Positions 15,661-24,616 of a DNA stretch of 64,000 bases are shown one piece after another. The notes beneath the pieces were generated by a model that saw only the letters and a program-made list of their open reading frames with translations, made no database searches and had not been told where the DNA came from. The DNA is taken from contig OY970120.1 in assembly GCA_963705885.1 (NCBI GenBank), forward strand, positions 1,798,001-1,862,000. Direction: 5' to 3'. Source of the stretch: MFD01275-c22 sp963705885. Lineage in GTDB: Bacteria > Actinomycetota > Actinomycetes > JACCUZ01. How positions within the stretch are numbered: the first letter of the stretch is position 1; each line of letters starts with the position of its first letter. A program made the translations under genes and the position numbers.

Positions 15661-16944
15661 TCACCAGCAGCCGGTCACGGTCGCGGCCAGCTTGTCGACC
15701 GCCCGGCGGGTCGTGAGCGTGGAGGGCACCCGGTTGAGCAGGAACGAGAAGACCTTCACCCGCCCGTCGGCACCCCGGGCCAGGCCGGACAGCGCGATCA
15801 CCCCTGACAGCGACCCGGTCTTCGCCTCGACGAGGCCGGCGGCGCACCGGGTGGGCCTGGTCACGTAGCGCAGGTAGCTCGGCGCCAGCGTGCCGCTGAC
15901 CCCGGCCACCGCGAGCGAGCCGCTCCGCAGGCCGGCGAGCGAGGGGTGCGCGGGGTCGAACGCCGTCCGCAGGACCGCCGCGACCTCGGCGGGGCGCAGC
16001 CGGTCGCGCCGGGACAGGCCGCTGCCGTCGTGCAGGCTGCCGGGTGCGACCGTGACGCCGAGCCGGGCCAGCCCCGCGACCTGTGCCTGCGCGGCGCCCG
16101 TCCAGGTCGCCGGGTAGCCGGTCTGCACCGCGACCAGCCGGTGCAGCCCCTCGGCGACGTCGTTGTCGCTGGTGCGCAGCATGCCCGCCACCTGGGTCCC
16201 GACGTCGTCTCCGAGGACCTCCGCGATCGGTGTCGCCCCGTCCGGTGCCGCGCGGCGCACGACCCGGCGGACGTCCAGGCCCTTGCGCTCCAGCAGTGCC
16301 GCGAACACGCGGCCGGCGTCGATCGAGGTGTCCCAGCGGCGGTGCTGGTCGACGACGAGGGCCCGCACCGGTGACACGTCCGCGATCGTGTAGCCGGGCC
16401 GCCAGCCGGTCGCGTTCGTCGGCGTCGGGAACAGGGTGTCGTCGACGTCCACGCGCACCTGGGTCAGGCCCTGTGCGGAGACCGCAGCCACCGTGCGCGT
16501 GGCCAACCGGCGCAGGTCGCCGCGCGAGAGCGACGGGTCGCCGCTCCCGACGAGCACCACCCGGTCCGGGCGCGCACCGGTCGCGGTCCGCGTCGCGAAC
16601 CGGTGGTCCGGCCCGAACGCCTCCAGGGTGGTCACCGCCGTGACCAGCTTCACGGTCGACGCGGGGATCTGCCGCTCGCCCCGGTGGTGCGACCAGATGC
16701 GCTGCCCGGTCTCGGCGTCGAGCACCACGCCCGCCAGGTCGCGGCCCAGGCGCTTCGCCGTCGAGCGGCGCTCGAGCTTGTCGTGGGCCACCTGGTCGGT
16801 CGGCGACAGGGGCACGCGGGCCGCTGCGGCCGACGACGCCGGCACCAGGGTGCCGGCGACGGCCAGGGCGGCGGTGGCCGCGACGGCCGCCAGCCGGGAG
16901 GACGTACGTCGGGAGGACATACGTCGGGCGGGGCGGGGGGGCAT
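15661..16944 (-). CDS. dacB: D-alanyl-D-alanine carboxypeptidase/endopeptidase (PBP4 type)
   Basis: A 427-residue class C penicillin-binding protein that trims peptidoglycan cross-links outside the membrane. Residues 1-42 are an Arg-rich then Ala-rich signal peptide ending in an Ala stretch. The catalytic serine motif is ASTVK (Ser96, Lys99), the second motif is SDN in MLRTSDNDVAEG, and the third is KTG in EAKTGSLSG. The insert between motifs 1 and 2, with VGSGDPSLSRGDL, is typical of PBP4. ATG 16944 is chosen; another ATG at 16920 would still give a signal peptide, and the longer frame to 17061 adds a hydrophilic stretch that the family lacks. Confidence 0.92.
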   Translation of the reverse strand: MPPRPARRMSSRRTSSRLAAVAATAALAVAGTLVPASSAAAARVPLSPTDQVAHDKLERRSTAKRLGRDLAGVVLDAETGQRIWSHHRGERQIPASTVKLVTAVTTLEAFGPDHRFATRTATGARPDRVVLVGSGDPSLSRGDLRRLATRTVAAVSAQGLTQVRVDVDDTLFPTPTNATGWRPGYTIADVSPVRALVVDQHRRWDTSIDAGRVFAALLERKGLDVRRVVRRAAPDGATPIAEVLGDDVGTQVAGMLRTSDNDVAEGLHRLVAVQTGYPATWTGAAQAQVAGLARLGVTVAPGSLHDGSGLSRRDRLRPAEVAAVLRTAFDPAHPSLAGLRSGSLAVAGVSGTLAPSYLRYVTRPTRCAAGLVEAKTGSLSGVIALSGLARGADGRVKVFSFLLNRVPSTLTTRRAVDKLAATVTGCW

Positions 16945-17038
16945 CCGGACATCCTGACGGCTCGGGTGGCCCGGGCCGGGCCGTTTACGCCGACTTTGCC
17001 CTGCCTCGCGTCCGCGCGTCGCGGCGACGCGCCGCTGC

Positions 17039-17692
17039 TCAGCCCAGGGCGACGTCGTCACCGGCCCGCACCACCCCGGGTTCGAGCACGTCCGCGTAGA
17101 CCCCGAGCTGGAGCGCGTTGCGGGCCGCCACCGTGCGGAGGGCCCCGGCCCCGACCATCACGCACCGCTCGGTGGTCCCGGTGACCCGCAGCCGGACCCC
17201 TCCGACGGTCAGGTCGCGGCCGACCCAGCCGTCCTCGACGAACCCGGTCGCGCCGCCGGCCGAGACGACGAGGTTCGCCCGGAAGCACGCGGGGTCCGCC
17301 CCGACCGCCCGGCAGCTCGCGTCGGTGACCAGGTGCACCGGCGAGTCGTCGTGGTGGGCGACGTCGTCCTCCTCGGCGAGCCGCACCGGGCGCCCGACGT
17401 GGTCGGTGAGGGCGTCGTCGAGAGCCTGCCCCGGCGACAGGACGCTGCCGTCGGGGAACGCGACGACCGGCTCGCTGCCGTCCAGCCACGCGTGGAGGTC
17501 CCCGAGTCCGTCCATCGCGCGAAACCGGCGCGTGCTCTTGCCGCTGCCGAGCCTGCCGTCCGGCTCGCGCAGCGCCCAGCGCCGGTCGGCGACGAGGCCG
17601 CGGCGCTCGACGTCGACCTCCACGGGGCTCTCGCCGCGCAGCGACTTCACCGGGTAGCGGTGCAGCCGCTCGACGCGGCCGACGACCTGCAC
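17039..17692 (-). CDS. MOSC domain protein
   Basis: A 217-residue MOSC-type protein. It starts with VGRVERLHRYPVKSLRGESP (the MOSC N-terminal beta-barrel domain) and has the MOSC core with FRANLVVSAGG and a C-terminal TTERCVMVG carrying the conserved cysteine that marks molybdenum- or sulfur-carrier proteins. Function is not established; relatives handle sulfur or reduce N-hydroxylated compounds. GTG 17692 is chosen because GGGAGG lies about seven bases upstream and the family match begins at once. Its start overlaps nothing, and the AsnC gene ends just upstream. Confidence 0.9.
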   Translation of the reverse strand: MQVVGRVERLHRYPVKSLRGESPVEVDVERRGLVADRRWALREPDGRLGSGKSTRRFRAMDGLGDLHAWLDGSEPVVAFPDGSVLSPGQALDDALTDHVGRPVRLAEEDDVAHHDDSPVHLVTDASCRAVGADPACFRANLVVSAGGATGFVEDGWVGRDLTVGGVRLRVTGTTERCVMVGAGALRTVAARNALQLGVYADVLEPGVVRAGDDVALG

Positions 17693-17705
17693 GGGCCGGT
17701 CCTCC

Positions 17706-18194
17706 CTAGCTCTGCGGTGACGCCGCCGCACCCAGCAGCGGCAGCACACGGTAGGCGATCTGGGTGTCCAGCGCGATCACGGTGGACGTCCGCACGACGC
17801 CCTCGAAGGCGACGACGCGGTCGATGACGCGCTGCAGGTCGCTGTTGGACACCGCGACGATGCGGGCGAGGACGTCGCCGGCGCCGGTGGTCGTGTGCGC
17901 CTCGAGCACCTCGGGGATCGTCGACAGGTGCTCGGCCACTGCGTCGTGGGCTGCGCGGCTGGGGTGGTGCTGGCGGATCTCGAGGGTGACGAACGCCGTC
18001 ACCGGGTAGCCCACGGCCGCCGGGTCGACGTCCGGGCCCCAGCCGCGGATCACCCCGTCGCGGTCCATGCGGTCCAGGCGGGCCTGCACGGTGCCGCGGG
18101 CGACACCCAGCCGCCGCGAGCACTCGAGCACGCCGACGCGCGGCTGCGCGGCGAACACCTCGACGATCCGTCGGTCCAGCGCGTCGATGGGCAC
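17706..18194 (-). CDS. Lrp/AsnC-family transcriptional regulator
   Basis: A 162-residue regulator. The N-terminal winged helix-turn-helix has DALDRRIVEVFAAQPRVGV and ARGTVQARLDRMDRDGVIRG, and the C-terminal RAM-type effector domain begins with VDPAAVGYPVTAFVTLEI. It is divergent from hpd, with a 102-base gap between them, which suggests control of tyrosine catabolism. GTG 18194 fits the usual MPIDALDRRI start; an ATG at 18236 is an alternative. A GGAG lies about ten bases upstream of GTG 18194. Confidence 0.9.
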   Translation of the reverse strand: MPIDALDRRIVEVFAAQPRVGVLECSRRLGVARGTVQARLDRMDRDGVIRGWGPDVDPAAVGYPVTAFVTLEIRQHHPSRAAHDAVAEHLSTIPEVLEAHTTTGAGDVLARIVAVSNSDLQRVIDRVVAFEGVVRTSTVIALDTQIAYRVLPLLGAAASPQS

Positions 18195-18296
18195 CCTGCA
18201 CGCTCCGTCCAGCTGTTCGGGCCTCTGACCGGGCAACCTGCACGGTCATCGTGACAGAACTTGCACAACTTGTCCCCGACCAGGTTCCATCACCCC

Positions 18297-19517
18297 ATGA
18301 GCACCGACGCGCCGTCCGCCATCCCCGCCCTCACCGACGCCGAGCGCGCCGCCGAGCTCTCGCCGGACCAGCTCGAGCAGCTCGTGGGGCTCGTCGAGTA
18401 CGACAGCAGCACCGACCCGTTCCCCGTGACCGGATGGGACGCGGTCGTCTTCGTGGTCGGCAACGCCACGCAGGCCGCGCACTTCTACCAGGCCGCCTAC
18501 GGCATGACGCTCGTCGGCTACTCCGGCCCCGAGACCGGCAACCGTGACCACAAGGCGTTCGTGCTCCGGAGCGGGTCGTGCCGCTTCGTCGTCAAGGGCG
18601 GGGTCGGCCTCGACAGCCCGCTGCTCGACCACCACCGGGCCCACGGCGACGGCGTCGTCGACATCGCGCTCGAGGTGCCCGACGTCGACAAGTGCGTCGA
18701 GCAGGCCCGCAGCCAGGGCGCGCGCATCGTCGAGGAGCCCCACGACCTCAGCGACGAGCACGGCACCGTTCGCCGGGCGGCCATCGCGGCCTACGGCGAG
18801 ACGGTGCACTCGCTCGTCGACCGCTCCCGCTACGACGGGGTCTACCTCCCCGGCTACGTCGAGCGCACCTCCAGCTTCACCAAGCGCGAGGGGTCGCCGA
18901 AGCGGCTGTTCCAGGCGCTCGACCACGTCGTCGGCAACGTCGAGCTCGGTCACATGGACGAGTGGGTCGGGTTCTACAACCGCGTCATGGGCTTCGTGAA
19001 CATGGCCGAGTTCATCGGCGACGACATCGCCACCGACTACTCCGCGCTGATGTCCAAGGTCGTGGCCAACGGCAACCACCGGGTGAAGTTCCCGCTCAAC
19101 GAGCCGGCGGTCGCGAAGAAGAAGTCGCAGATCGACGAGTTCCTCGAGTTCTACCAGGGCCCCGGCGCGCAGCACCTCGCGCTCGCGACCAACGACATCC
19201 TGCGCACGGTGGACGTCATGCGCGCCGAGGGCGTGGAGTTCCTCGTGACTCCGGACTCCTACTACGAGGACCCCGAGCTGCGGGCGCGCATCGGCAAGGT
19301 GCGGGTGCCGATCGAGGAGCTGCAGACGCGCGGCATCCTCGTCGACCGCGACGAGGACGGCTACCTGCTGCAGATCTTCACCCGCCCGATCGGCGACCGC
19401 CCGACCGTGTTCTTCGAGCTCATCGAGCGCCACGGCTCGCTCGGCTTCGGCAAGGGCAACTTCAAGGCCCTCTTCGAGGCCATCGAGCGCGAGCAGGAGC
19501 GCCGCGGCAACCTGTGA
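18297..19517 (+). CDS. hpd: 4-hydroxyphenylpyruvate dioxygenase
   Basis: A 406-residue Fe(II) enzyme turning 4-hydroxyphenylpyruvate into homogentisate in tyrosine breakdown. It has two VOC-like halves. The iron ligands are seen in ALDHVVGNVE (His), QHLALATND (His) and FFELIERHG (Glu). FPLNEPAVAKKKSQIDEFLEFY is the family signature region. ATG 18297 is preferred over an in-frame ATG at 18261 because the actinobacterial family begins just before ALTDAERAAELSPD. Its regulator candidate (AsnC) is divergent upstream. A hairpin follows the stop codon (see 19544-19570 and 19606-19652). Confidence 0.96.
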   Translation: MSTDAPSAIPALTDAERAAELSPDQLEQLVGLVEYDSSTDPFPVTGWDAVVFVVGNATQAAHFYQAAYGMTLVGYSGPETGNRDHKAFVLRSGSCRFVVKGGVGLDSPLLDHHRAHGDGVVDIALEVPDVDKCVEQARSQGARIVEEPHDLSDEHGTVRRAAIAAYGETVHSLVDRSRYDGVYLPGYVERTSSFTKREGSPKRLFQALDHVVGNVELGHMDEWVGFYNRVMGFVNMAEFIGDDIATDYSALMSKVVANGNHRVKFPLNEPAVAKKKSQIDEFLEFYQGPGAQHLALATNDILRTVDVMRAEGVEFLVTPDSYYEDPELRARIGKVRVPIEELQTRGILVDRDEDGYLLQIFTRPIGDRPTVFFELIERHGSLGFGKGNFKALFEAIEREQERRGNL

Positions 19518-19543
19518 GAGGCGCGCCAGCGCCGGGTCGCAGT

Positions 19544-19570
19544 GTTGCCGCAGTCAGGTACAGCGGCAAC
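19544..19570 (+). terminator. Hairpin at the hpd 3' end
   Basis: GTTGCCGC and GCGGCAAC form a perfect 8-bp stem with an 11-base loop. The right arm is part of a 14-base direct repeat of the end of hpd (GCGGCAACCTGTGA at 19504-19517 and again at 19563-19576). It may terminate or stabilise the hpd transcript. No T tract follows. Confidence 0.4.
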
Positions 19571-19605
19571 CTGTGACCCCCGCCGGTTCGACCACGTGAG
19601 GTGGA

Positions 19606-19652
19606 CCAGGGGGTGCGACACCAGGCGGCGAGGCCTGTTGTCGCACCCCTGG
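19606..19652. terminator. Strong bidirectional hairpin between hpd and fahA
   Basis: CCAGGGGGTGCGACA and TGTCGCACCCCTGG pair over 14 bp with one bulged G and an 18-base loop. It lies midway between the convergent hpd and fahA genes and so would act as a terminator for both. There is no clear T run, as is common in high-GC genomes. Confidence 0.6.
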
Positions 19653-19693
19653 GCCTCTTGCGGCGGTCAGGTCACGGGGGACGCAGCGGTCGC

Positions 19694-20908
19694 TCAGCCG
19701 CGAGCCGGTAGGACCCGGCCGGTCACGGAGCCGAAGCCGATGCGGGTGCCGTCGGCACCTGGCGCCCAGGCCGACACGGCCACCTCGTCGCCGTCCTCCA
19801 GGAAGGTCCGGGTCGAGCCGTCGTCGAGGGTCACCGGCTCGGTGCCGTTCCACGACAGCTCGAGGAACGACCCGCGCTGGTCGCGCTCCGGGCCGGACAC
19901 GGTGCCCGACGCGTAGAGGTCACCCGTGCGCAGCGAGGCGCCGTTGACCGTGAGGTGGGCCAGCTGCTGGTCGGGCGTCCAGTACATGCCCGCGAAGGGT
20001 GGGCGGGCCACGGTCGTGCCGTTCCACGACACCTCGAGCGAGAGGTCGAGCCCCCACGGCTCCTCGCGGCGGAGGTAGGGCAGCACCGCCGGCTCCTGCG
20101 CCGGCCCGTCGACTCGCGCGTGCTCCAGCGCGGCCAGCGGCACCACCCACGGCGACACCGAGGTCGCGAACGACTTGCCGAGGAACGGGCCGAGCGGGAC
20201 GTACTCCCACGCCTGCAGGTCGCGCGCGCTCCAGTCGTTGACCAGGCACACGCCGAAGACGTGGTCGGCGAAGTCGCCCGGCGCGACGGCCGTGCCGAGC
20301 GGCGTCGGGACGCCGACGACGAACCCGACCTCGGCCTCGATGTCGAGCCGGACCGACGGGCCGTAGGAGGGCGCGCTCTCCGACGGCGGCTTGCGCTGAC
20401 CGCTCGGCCGCACGACGTCGGTGCCGGACACGACGACCGTCCCCGAGCGGCCGTGGTAGCCGATGGGCAGGTGCTTCCAGTTCGGCGTCAGCGCGTCGCC
20501 GTCGGGGCGGAAGATGCGCCCGACGTTCTCGGCGTGGTGCTGCGAGGAGTAGAAGTCGACGTAGTCGGCCACCTCGAACGGCAGGTGCATCGTGACGTCG
20601 CGAGCCGGCAGCAGGTGGCTCTCGACCAGGTCGCGGTAGCCCTCGTGCTCGAGCAGCTCGGTCAGCCACGACCGCACGGCCTCCCACGCCGGCCGGCCGA
20701 GCGCGAGGAACGGGTTGAGCGTCGGCGACTCGAAGACGTGGCCGCCGTCGAGACCCTCGGCCGCCGCGAGCGGGGCGAGGTCGACGACGGAGTCACCGAG
20801 CGCGACGCCGACGCGCGGATCCTCGCCGCCGTGGGAGAAGACGCCGAACGGCAGGTTGGTCGCCGGGAACGGCGATCCCGCCGGAACCTCGGTCCAGGTC
20901 GTCACCAC
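19694..20908 (-). CDS. fahA: Fumarylacetoacetase
   Basis: A 404-residue hydrolase that splits fumarylacetoacetate into fumarate and acetoacetate, the last step of tyrosine catabolism. Visible motifs are VDFYSSQHHAENVGRIFRP (metal site), PIGYHGRSGTVVVSG, DIEAEVGFVVG, NDWSARDLQAWEYVPLGPFLGKSF and MYWTPDQQLAHLTVNG. The start is GTG 20908 or the next GTG codon at 20905. It overlaps the upstream gene's stop by one base, so the two are co-expressed. The maleylacetoacetate isomerase of the pathway is not in this window. Confidence 0.96.
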   Translation of the reverse strand: MVTTWTEVPAGSPFPATNLPFGVFSHGGEDPRVGVALGDSVVDLAPLAAAEGLDGGHVFESPTLNPFLALGRPAWEAVRSWLTELLEHEGYRDLVESHLLPARDVTMHLPFEVADYVDFYSSQHHAENVGRIFRPDGDALTPNWKHLPIGYHGRSGTVVVSGTDVVRPSGQRKPPSESAPSYGPSVRLDIEAEVGFVVGVPTPLGTAVAPGDFADHVFGVCLVNDWSARDLQAWEYVPLGPFLGKSFATSVSPWVVPLAALEHARVDGPAQEPAVLPYLRREEPWGLDLSLEVSWNGTTVARPPFAGMYWTPDQQLAHLTVNGASLRTGDLYASGTVSGPERDQRGSFLELSWNGTEPVTLDDGSTRTFLEDGDEVAVSAWAPGADGTRIGFGSVTGRVLPARG

Positions 20909-21765
20909 TAGGCCTCCTGATCGTCGAGCACGCCGAGGTCGCGCAGCTCGCCCAGCGGCTCCTCGACGCCGCAGCAGCCGAACGAGAGGAACCGCCGGCG
21001 CACGGCTCGCCGGTCCTCCGCGCGCCAGGACCGCACGTCCTTGGCCAGCAAGGCGCCGTCGCGCTCCGCGAGGACCTCGGCGACCTGGGCCCGGTCGCCC
21101 TTGTTGCGGGCGAGCGCGACGCCGGCGAGCACGTTGAGCAGGCCGTGCTGCTCGTAGCCGTCCGCAGTCGTGGTCCGCACGGCGTGGTGCAGGCCGGCAG
21201 TCAGCTTGAAGCGGAGCCGACGCTCCTCGCAGCCCACCAGGAAGTGCGCGAGCTCGGCCTCGCTCGGGTGGACCGCCGCCGTCACGCCACCGGTGCGGTA
21301 CTTGGCCGCGTTCCAGCCGGTGGCCTGGACGAGGTCCAGCGAGTCGTCAGGGGCGTCGCGCGGCACCTCGAGGAAGCCCATGTGCGGCCCGCCGCCCGGC
21401 TTGAGGCCGAGCAGGTCCTCGGCCAGCACCCCGGCGCCGGCCTCGCCCAGGCTCGCGAGCGGCGCCTCGATGCCCACCACGACGACCCCGCGGGCGGCGT
21501 CTGCGGCGCGCACGGCGTCGTAGACACCGGGCACCGTGGGGTCGACGACCAGCGACACCAGCACGGCCTGGTGCTCACGCCGGGTCGCGAGCAGCTCGTC
21601 GACGCGGGCCACGGGGCACACGAAGGCCCCGACCGCCTCCGACCACGGCTCGTCCTGCCGCGCCTCGTGCTCGCGCAGCGCGTCGGCCATCGACGCGTTG
21701 CCCGGCGGGAACAGGGCGGCGTCGTCCACCAGCCCTACGAGCAGGGGATCCTCGGGTCCAGCCAT
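20908..21765 (-). CDS. Conserved protein of unknown function next to fahA and hmgA
   Basis: A 285-residue cytoplasmic protein with no recognised domain. Distinct stretches are LVDDAALFPPGNASMADAL, GVVVVGIEAPLAS, AAKYRTGGVTAAVHPSEAEL, FKLTAGLHHAVRTT and FLSFGCCGVEEPLGEL. The alternation of short strands and glycine loops is compatible with a barrel enzyme. A TAGGGT six bases before ATG 21765 supports a leaderless start. It is divergent from hmgA and one base upstream of fahA, so a role in tyrosine/homogentisate catabolism is probable, perhaps in the ring-fission product isomerisation step or its regulation. That is inference from position only. Confidence 0.75.
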   Translation of the reverse strand: MAGPEDPLLVGLVDDAALFPPGNASMADALREHEARQDEPWSEAVGAFVCPVARVDELLATRREHQAVLVSLVVDPTVPGVYDAVRAADAARGVVVVGIEAPLASLGEAGAGVLAEDLLGLKPGGGPHMGFLEVPRDAPDDSLDLVQATGWNAAKYRTGGVTAAVHPSEAELAHFLVGCEERRLRFKLTAGLHHAVRTTTADGYEQHGLLNVLAGVALARNKGDRAQVAEVLAERDGALLAKDVRSWRAEDRRAVRRRFLSFGCCGVEEPLGELRDLGVLDDQEA

Positions 21766-21771
21766 GCCGCG

Positions 21772-21777
21772 ACCCTA
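21772..21777 (-). promoter_or_regulatory. Putative -10 element (TAGGGT) for the fahA operon
   Basis: On the minus strand TAGGGT lies six bases before ATG 21765. The gene has no Shine-Dalgarno, so a leaderless transcript carrying the unknown gene and fahA is likely. Confidence 0.5.
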
Positions 21778-21866
21778 GCCAAGGGGTTGGACCCGGCTCG
21801 CGCGTGGCAGGGTGGAGGCACGGCGCGACGAGGCGCCGCGCGACAGCACGTCATGGGGAGGCTGCG

Positions 21867-23078
21867 ATGCCCTACTACCGCCAGGTCGGGGATGTCCCGC
21901 GCAAGCGGCACACCCAGTTCCGCCAGCCGGACGGCAGCCTCTACGCCGAGGAGCTGATGGGCGTCGAGGGCTTCTCCTCCGACGCGTCCCTGCTCTACCA
22001 CCGCCACATCCCGACCGCGATCGTGTCCAGCGAGGTGTTCGGCGCACCGACGTACGACCGCCGGCCCAACCACCCGCTCAAGCCGCGGCACTTGCGCACG
22101 CACAAGCTCGACGGCGCGGCGGAGCACCACGACGCCGTGCTCGGCCGGCAGCACCTGCTGGCCAACGCGGACGTGCGCATCTCCTACGCGGTCGCCACCG
22201 AGCCGTCTCCGCTCTACCGCAACGCGATCGGTGACGAGTGCGTCTACGTCGAGAGCGGCGACGCGGTGGTCGAGACGGTGTTCGGAGCGCTGCCGGTGTC
22301 CGCCGGCGACTACGTCGTGCTGCCGACGTCGACCACGCATCGCTGGGTCCCTCAGGGAGAGCTGCGTCTCCTGGTGACAGAGGCGTCCGGGCACATCCGC
22401 CCGCCCAGGCGCTACCTGTCGAGCAAGGGCCAGTTCCTCGAGCACGCGCCCTACTGCGAGCGCGACATCCGCGGCCCGGACGAGCCGCTGCAGACCGACG
22501 GCGAGGACGTCGAGGTCCTCGTGCAGCACCGCGGCCAGGGCTCGGCGACGGCGTGGACGCGCTACGTGTACGCCCACCACCCGTTCGACGTCGTCGGCTG
22601 GGACGGCTGCCTCTACCCGCACGTCTTCTCGATCCACGACTTCGAGCCGATCACCGGCCGCCTGCACCAGCCCCCGCCCGTGCACCAGACCTTCGAGGGG
22701 CCGAACTTCGTGATCTGCTCCTTCGTGCCGCGGCTCTTCGACTACCACCCCGACGGGATCCCGGCGCCGTACAACCATGCCAACGTCGACTCCGACGAGG
22801 TGATCTTCTACACCGGCGGAGACTTCATGTCGCGCAAGGGTGCGGGCATCGAGCAGGGCTCGATCTCGCTGCACCCCTCGGGCTTCACCCATGGCCCGCA
22901 GCCCGGCTCGGTGGAGGCCTCGATCGGCAAGGAGAAGACCGACGAGCTCGCCGTCATGGTCGACACGTTCCGCCCGCTGGACCTGCTCGACCCGGCGCTG
23001 GCGTGCGAGGACGCGTCGTACGCGTGGACCTGGGCCGGCCGCACGGTCGACCCGGAGGCCGACTCGACCACGGGCTGA
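21867..23078 (+). CDS. hmgA: Homogentisate 1,2-dioxygenase
   Basis: A 403-residue Fe(II) dioxygenase that opens homogentisate to maleylacetoacetate. It starts MPYYRQVGDVPRKRHTQFR and has the family stretches GDYVVLPTSTTHRWVPQG, SGHIRPPRRYLSS, VGWDGCLYPHVFSIHDFEPI and the C-terminal PSGFTHGPQPGSVEASIG region with the His ligands. The ATG at 21867 has GGGGAGG about six bases upstream. It is divergent from the fahA operon, and together with hpd gives tyrosine to fumarate and acetoacetate. Confidence 0.95.
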   Translation: MPYYRQVGDVPRKRHTQFRQPDGSLYAEELMGVEGFSSDASLLYHRHIPTAIVSSEVFGAPTYDRRPNHPLKPRHLRTHKLDGAAEHHDAVLGRQHLLANADVRISYAVATEPSPLYRNAIGDECVYVESGDAVVETVFGALPVSAGDYVVLPTSTTHRWVPQGELRLLVTEASGHIRPPRRYLSSKGQFLEHAPYCERDIRGPDEPLQTDGEDVEVLVQHRGQGSATAWTRYVYAHHPFDVVGWDGCLYPHVFSIHDFEPITGRLHQPPPVHQTFEGPNFVICSFVPRLFDYHPDGIPAPYNHANVDSDEVIFYTGGDFMSRKGAGIEQGSISLHPSGFTHGPQPGSVEASIGKEKTDELAVMVDTFRPLDLLDPALACEDASYAWTWAGRTVDPEADSTTG

Positions 23079-23100
23079 CCGGCGGCCGACGGGAGGCGGC

Positions 23101-24558
23101 TCACCAGTCGAAGCCGGGCGGCTCCGGCCGGCAGTGGCGGCGCGCCTGTTCCCGCAGCGGCCCCAGCCGCGGGTGACGCGACCCCGCGCGCGCGAGGTTG
23201 CGCACTTGGCCCGGGTCGGCCTGCTGCGCGTACAGCTCCTCCTCGCCCGTCGCCCAGCGCACGTAGGTCCAGTCGGCCGTGCGCCAGCCGCAGAAGGCGG
23301 GCCGCGCGAGCTTGGGGTCCGGGGCTCCCTCCACGACGAAGCCGGACCGCCGGCGGGGACCCAGCAGGCTCAGCCCGTCGGTGCCGAAGGGGACGGACGT
23401 GGCTGCGGCGATCGTCGCGGTGACGTCGAGGTTGAGGGCGAGCCGCTGGTCGACCACGCCCTCCCCGACCCGGCCGTCCCAGCGCATCAGCATCGGCACC
23501 GACGGGGCAGGGGCGTACGGCGCGCCCTTGCCGACCATTCCGTGCTCGCCGAGCAGCAGCCCGTTGTCGGACAGGTAGACGATCAGCGTGTTCTCCAGGC
23601 GGCCGGTGTCGTCGAGGGCGTCGACGAACCGCTCCACCGCGTCGTCGACGGCCATCAGCGACTCCTGCTGGCGGGTCCGGGCCACGGTGACCGCGCGGCG
23701 GCTGGGTGGGCGCTGCTCCCGCACCCAGTCCGGCTTGCCCCGGACGTCCTCGGCGGCCGGCGGTGACATCAGGTCCGGGAGCCGACCGGCCCAGGCACCG
23801 CGGTGACGGGGCGCCGGACGGTACGGCGCGTGCGGCGCGTAGGGCGCGAAGTACAGGAACAGCGGCTGCGCCGACGGCGTGCGTCGGATGAAGCGGTCGG
23901 CAGCGCGCGCCAGGACGTCCGTCGAGTAGTCGCCTGCGGTCCCGCCCCGGGTCGTCCCGTCGTTGAGCGCGTAGTGGTAGTAGCCGCCCGACTTCACCGG
24001 AGTCCGGAACGCGAGGAAGCGGTCCCAGCCCGGTGGCGTGTGGTCCGGGGGCGACCACTTGGCGAAGGAGTTGAAGTACTTCCCGACGAGACCCGTGCGA
24101 TAGCTCGCCTGCTGCAGGGCCACGGCGACGGTCCGGTCCTCGAGGCCCTGCTCGTTAAAGACCCACCAGCCGCCGTCCGGTCGGCCGTTGGACCAGACCC
24201 CCGTGTCGTGCGCATAGCGGCCGGTGAGGAGCGAGGCACGGGAGGTGCAGCACAGCGGCGTCGGCACCTAGGCCCGGGCGAACGAGGTGCCCTTCTCGGC
24301 GAGGAGCCGCTGGACCTGGGGCATCAGGGCGACCGTGTCGGTCCGCTGGTCGTCGGTCAGGACCACGAGGACGTCCGGCCGGTCGCTCGTGCTTCCCGGC
24401 GCCGCCGGAGGGGTGCTGGCCGGCGACACCGCGGGCACCCTCGGGTTCCGGGTCGGCGCGTCCTGCGCCAGCACCGCGACCAGCAGGGCGATGGCGACCA
24501 CCGCGACGACCGGTGCAGCCACCCGGACGCGTCGTGCACCCGGCGAGGGCAGCGACAC
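23101..24558 (-). pseudogene. Sulfatase, interrupted by an amber codon and altered in the active-site motif
   Basis: A 485-codon alkaline-phosphatase-superfamily sulfatase reads in one frame from GTG 24558 to the stop at 23101, except for TAG at 24268-24270. It begins with a membrane anchor and contains LVVLTDDQR (metal Asp pair) before the stop and CCTSRASLLTGRYAHDTG directly after it. The formylglycine motif needs C-x-P-x-R, but here it is C-C-T-S-R: the proline has become threonine. The intact paralog at 49567 has CCPSRA at the same place and the same PEPPGFDW end. The gene is most likely dead. A GTG follows the stop directly, but a restart product would lack the metal-binding Asp pair. 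Confidence 0.85.
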
Positions 24559-24616
24559 CGCGGCCCTCCCACCCCGAGCGGCGCGGCCGTCCGCGCGCAG
24601 GCGGCGAGTCTAGGGC

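Noticed and set aside
18253..18274. Possible AsnC operator (GACA and TGTC arms) between the AsnC and hpd genes
   Set aside because: Only 6 of 11 base pairs match around the centre, so it cannot be told from chance. Left for footprinting.
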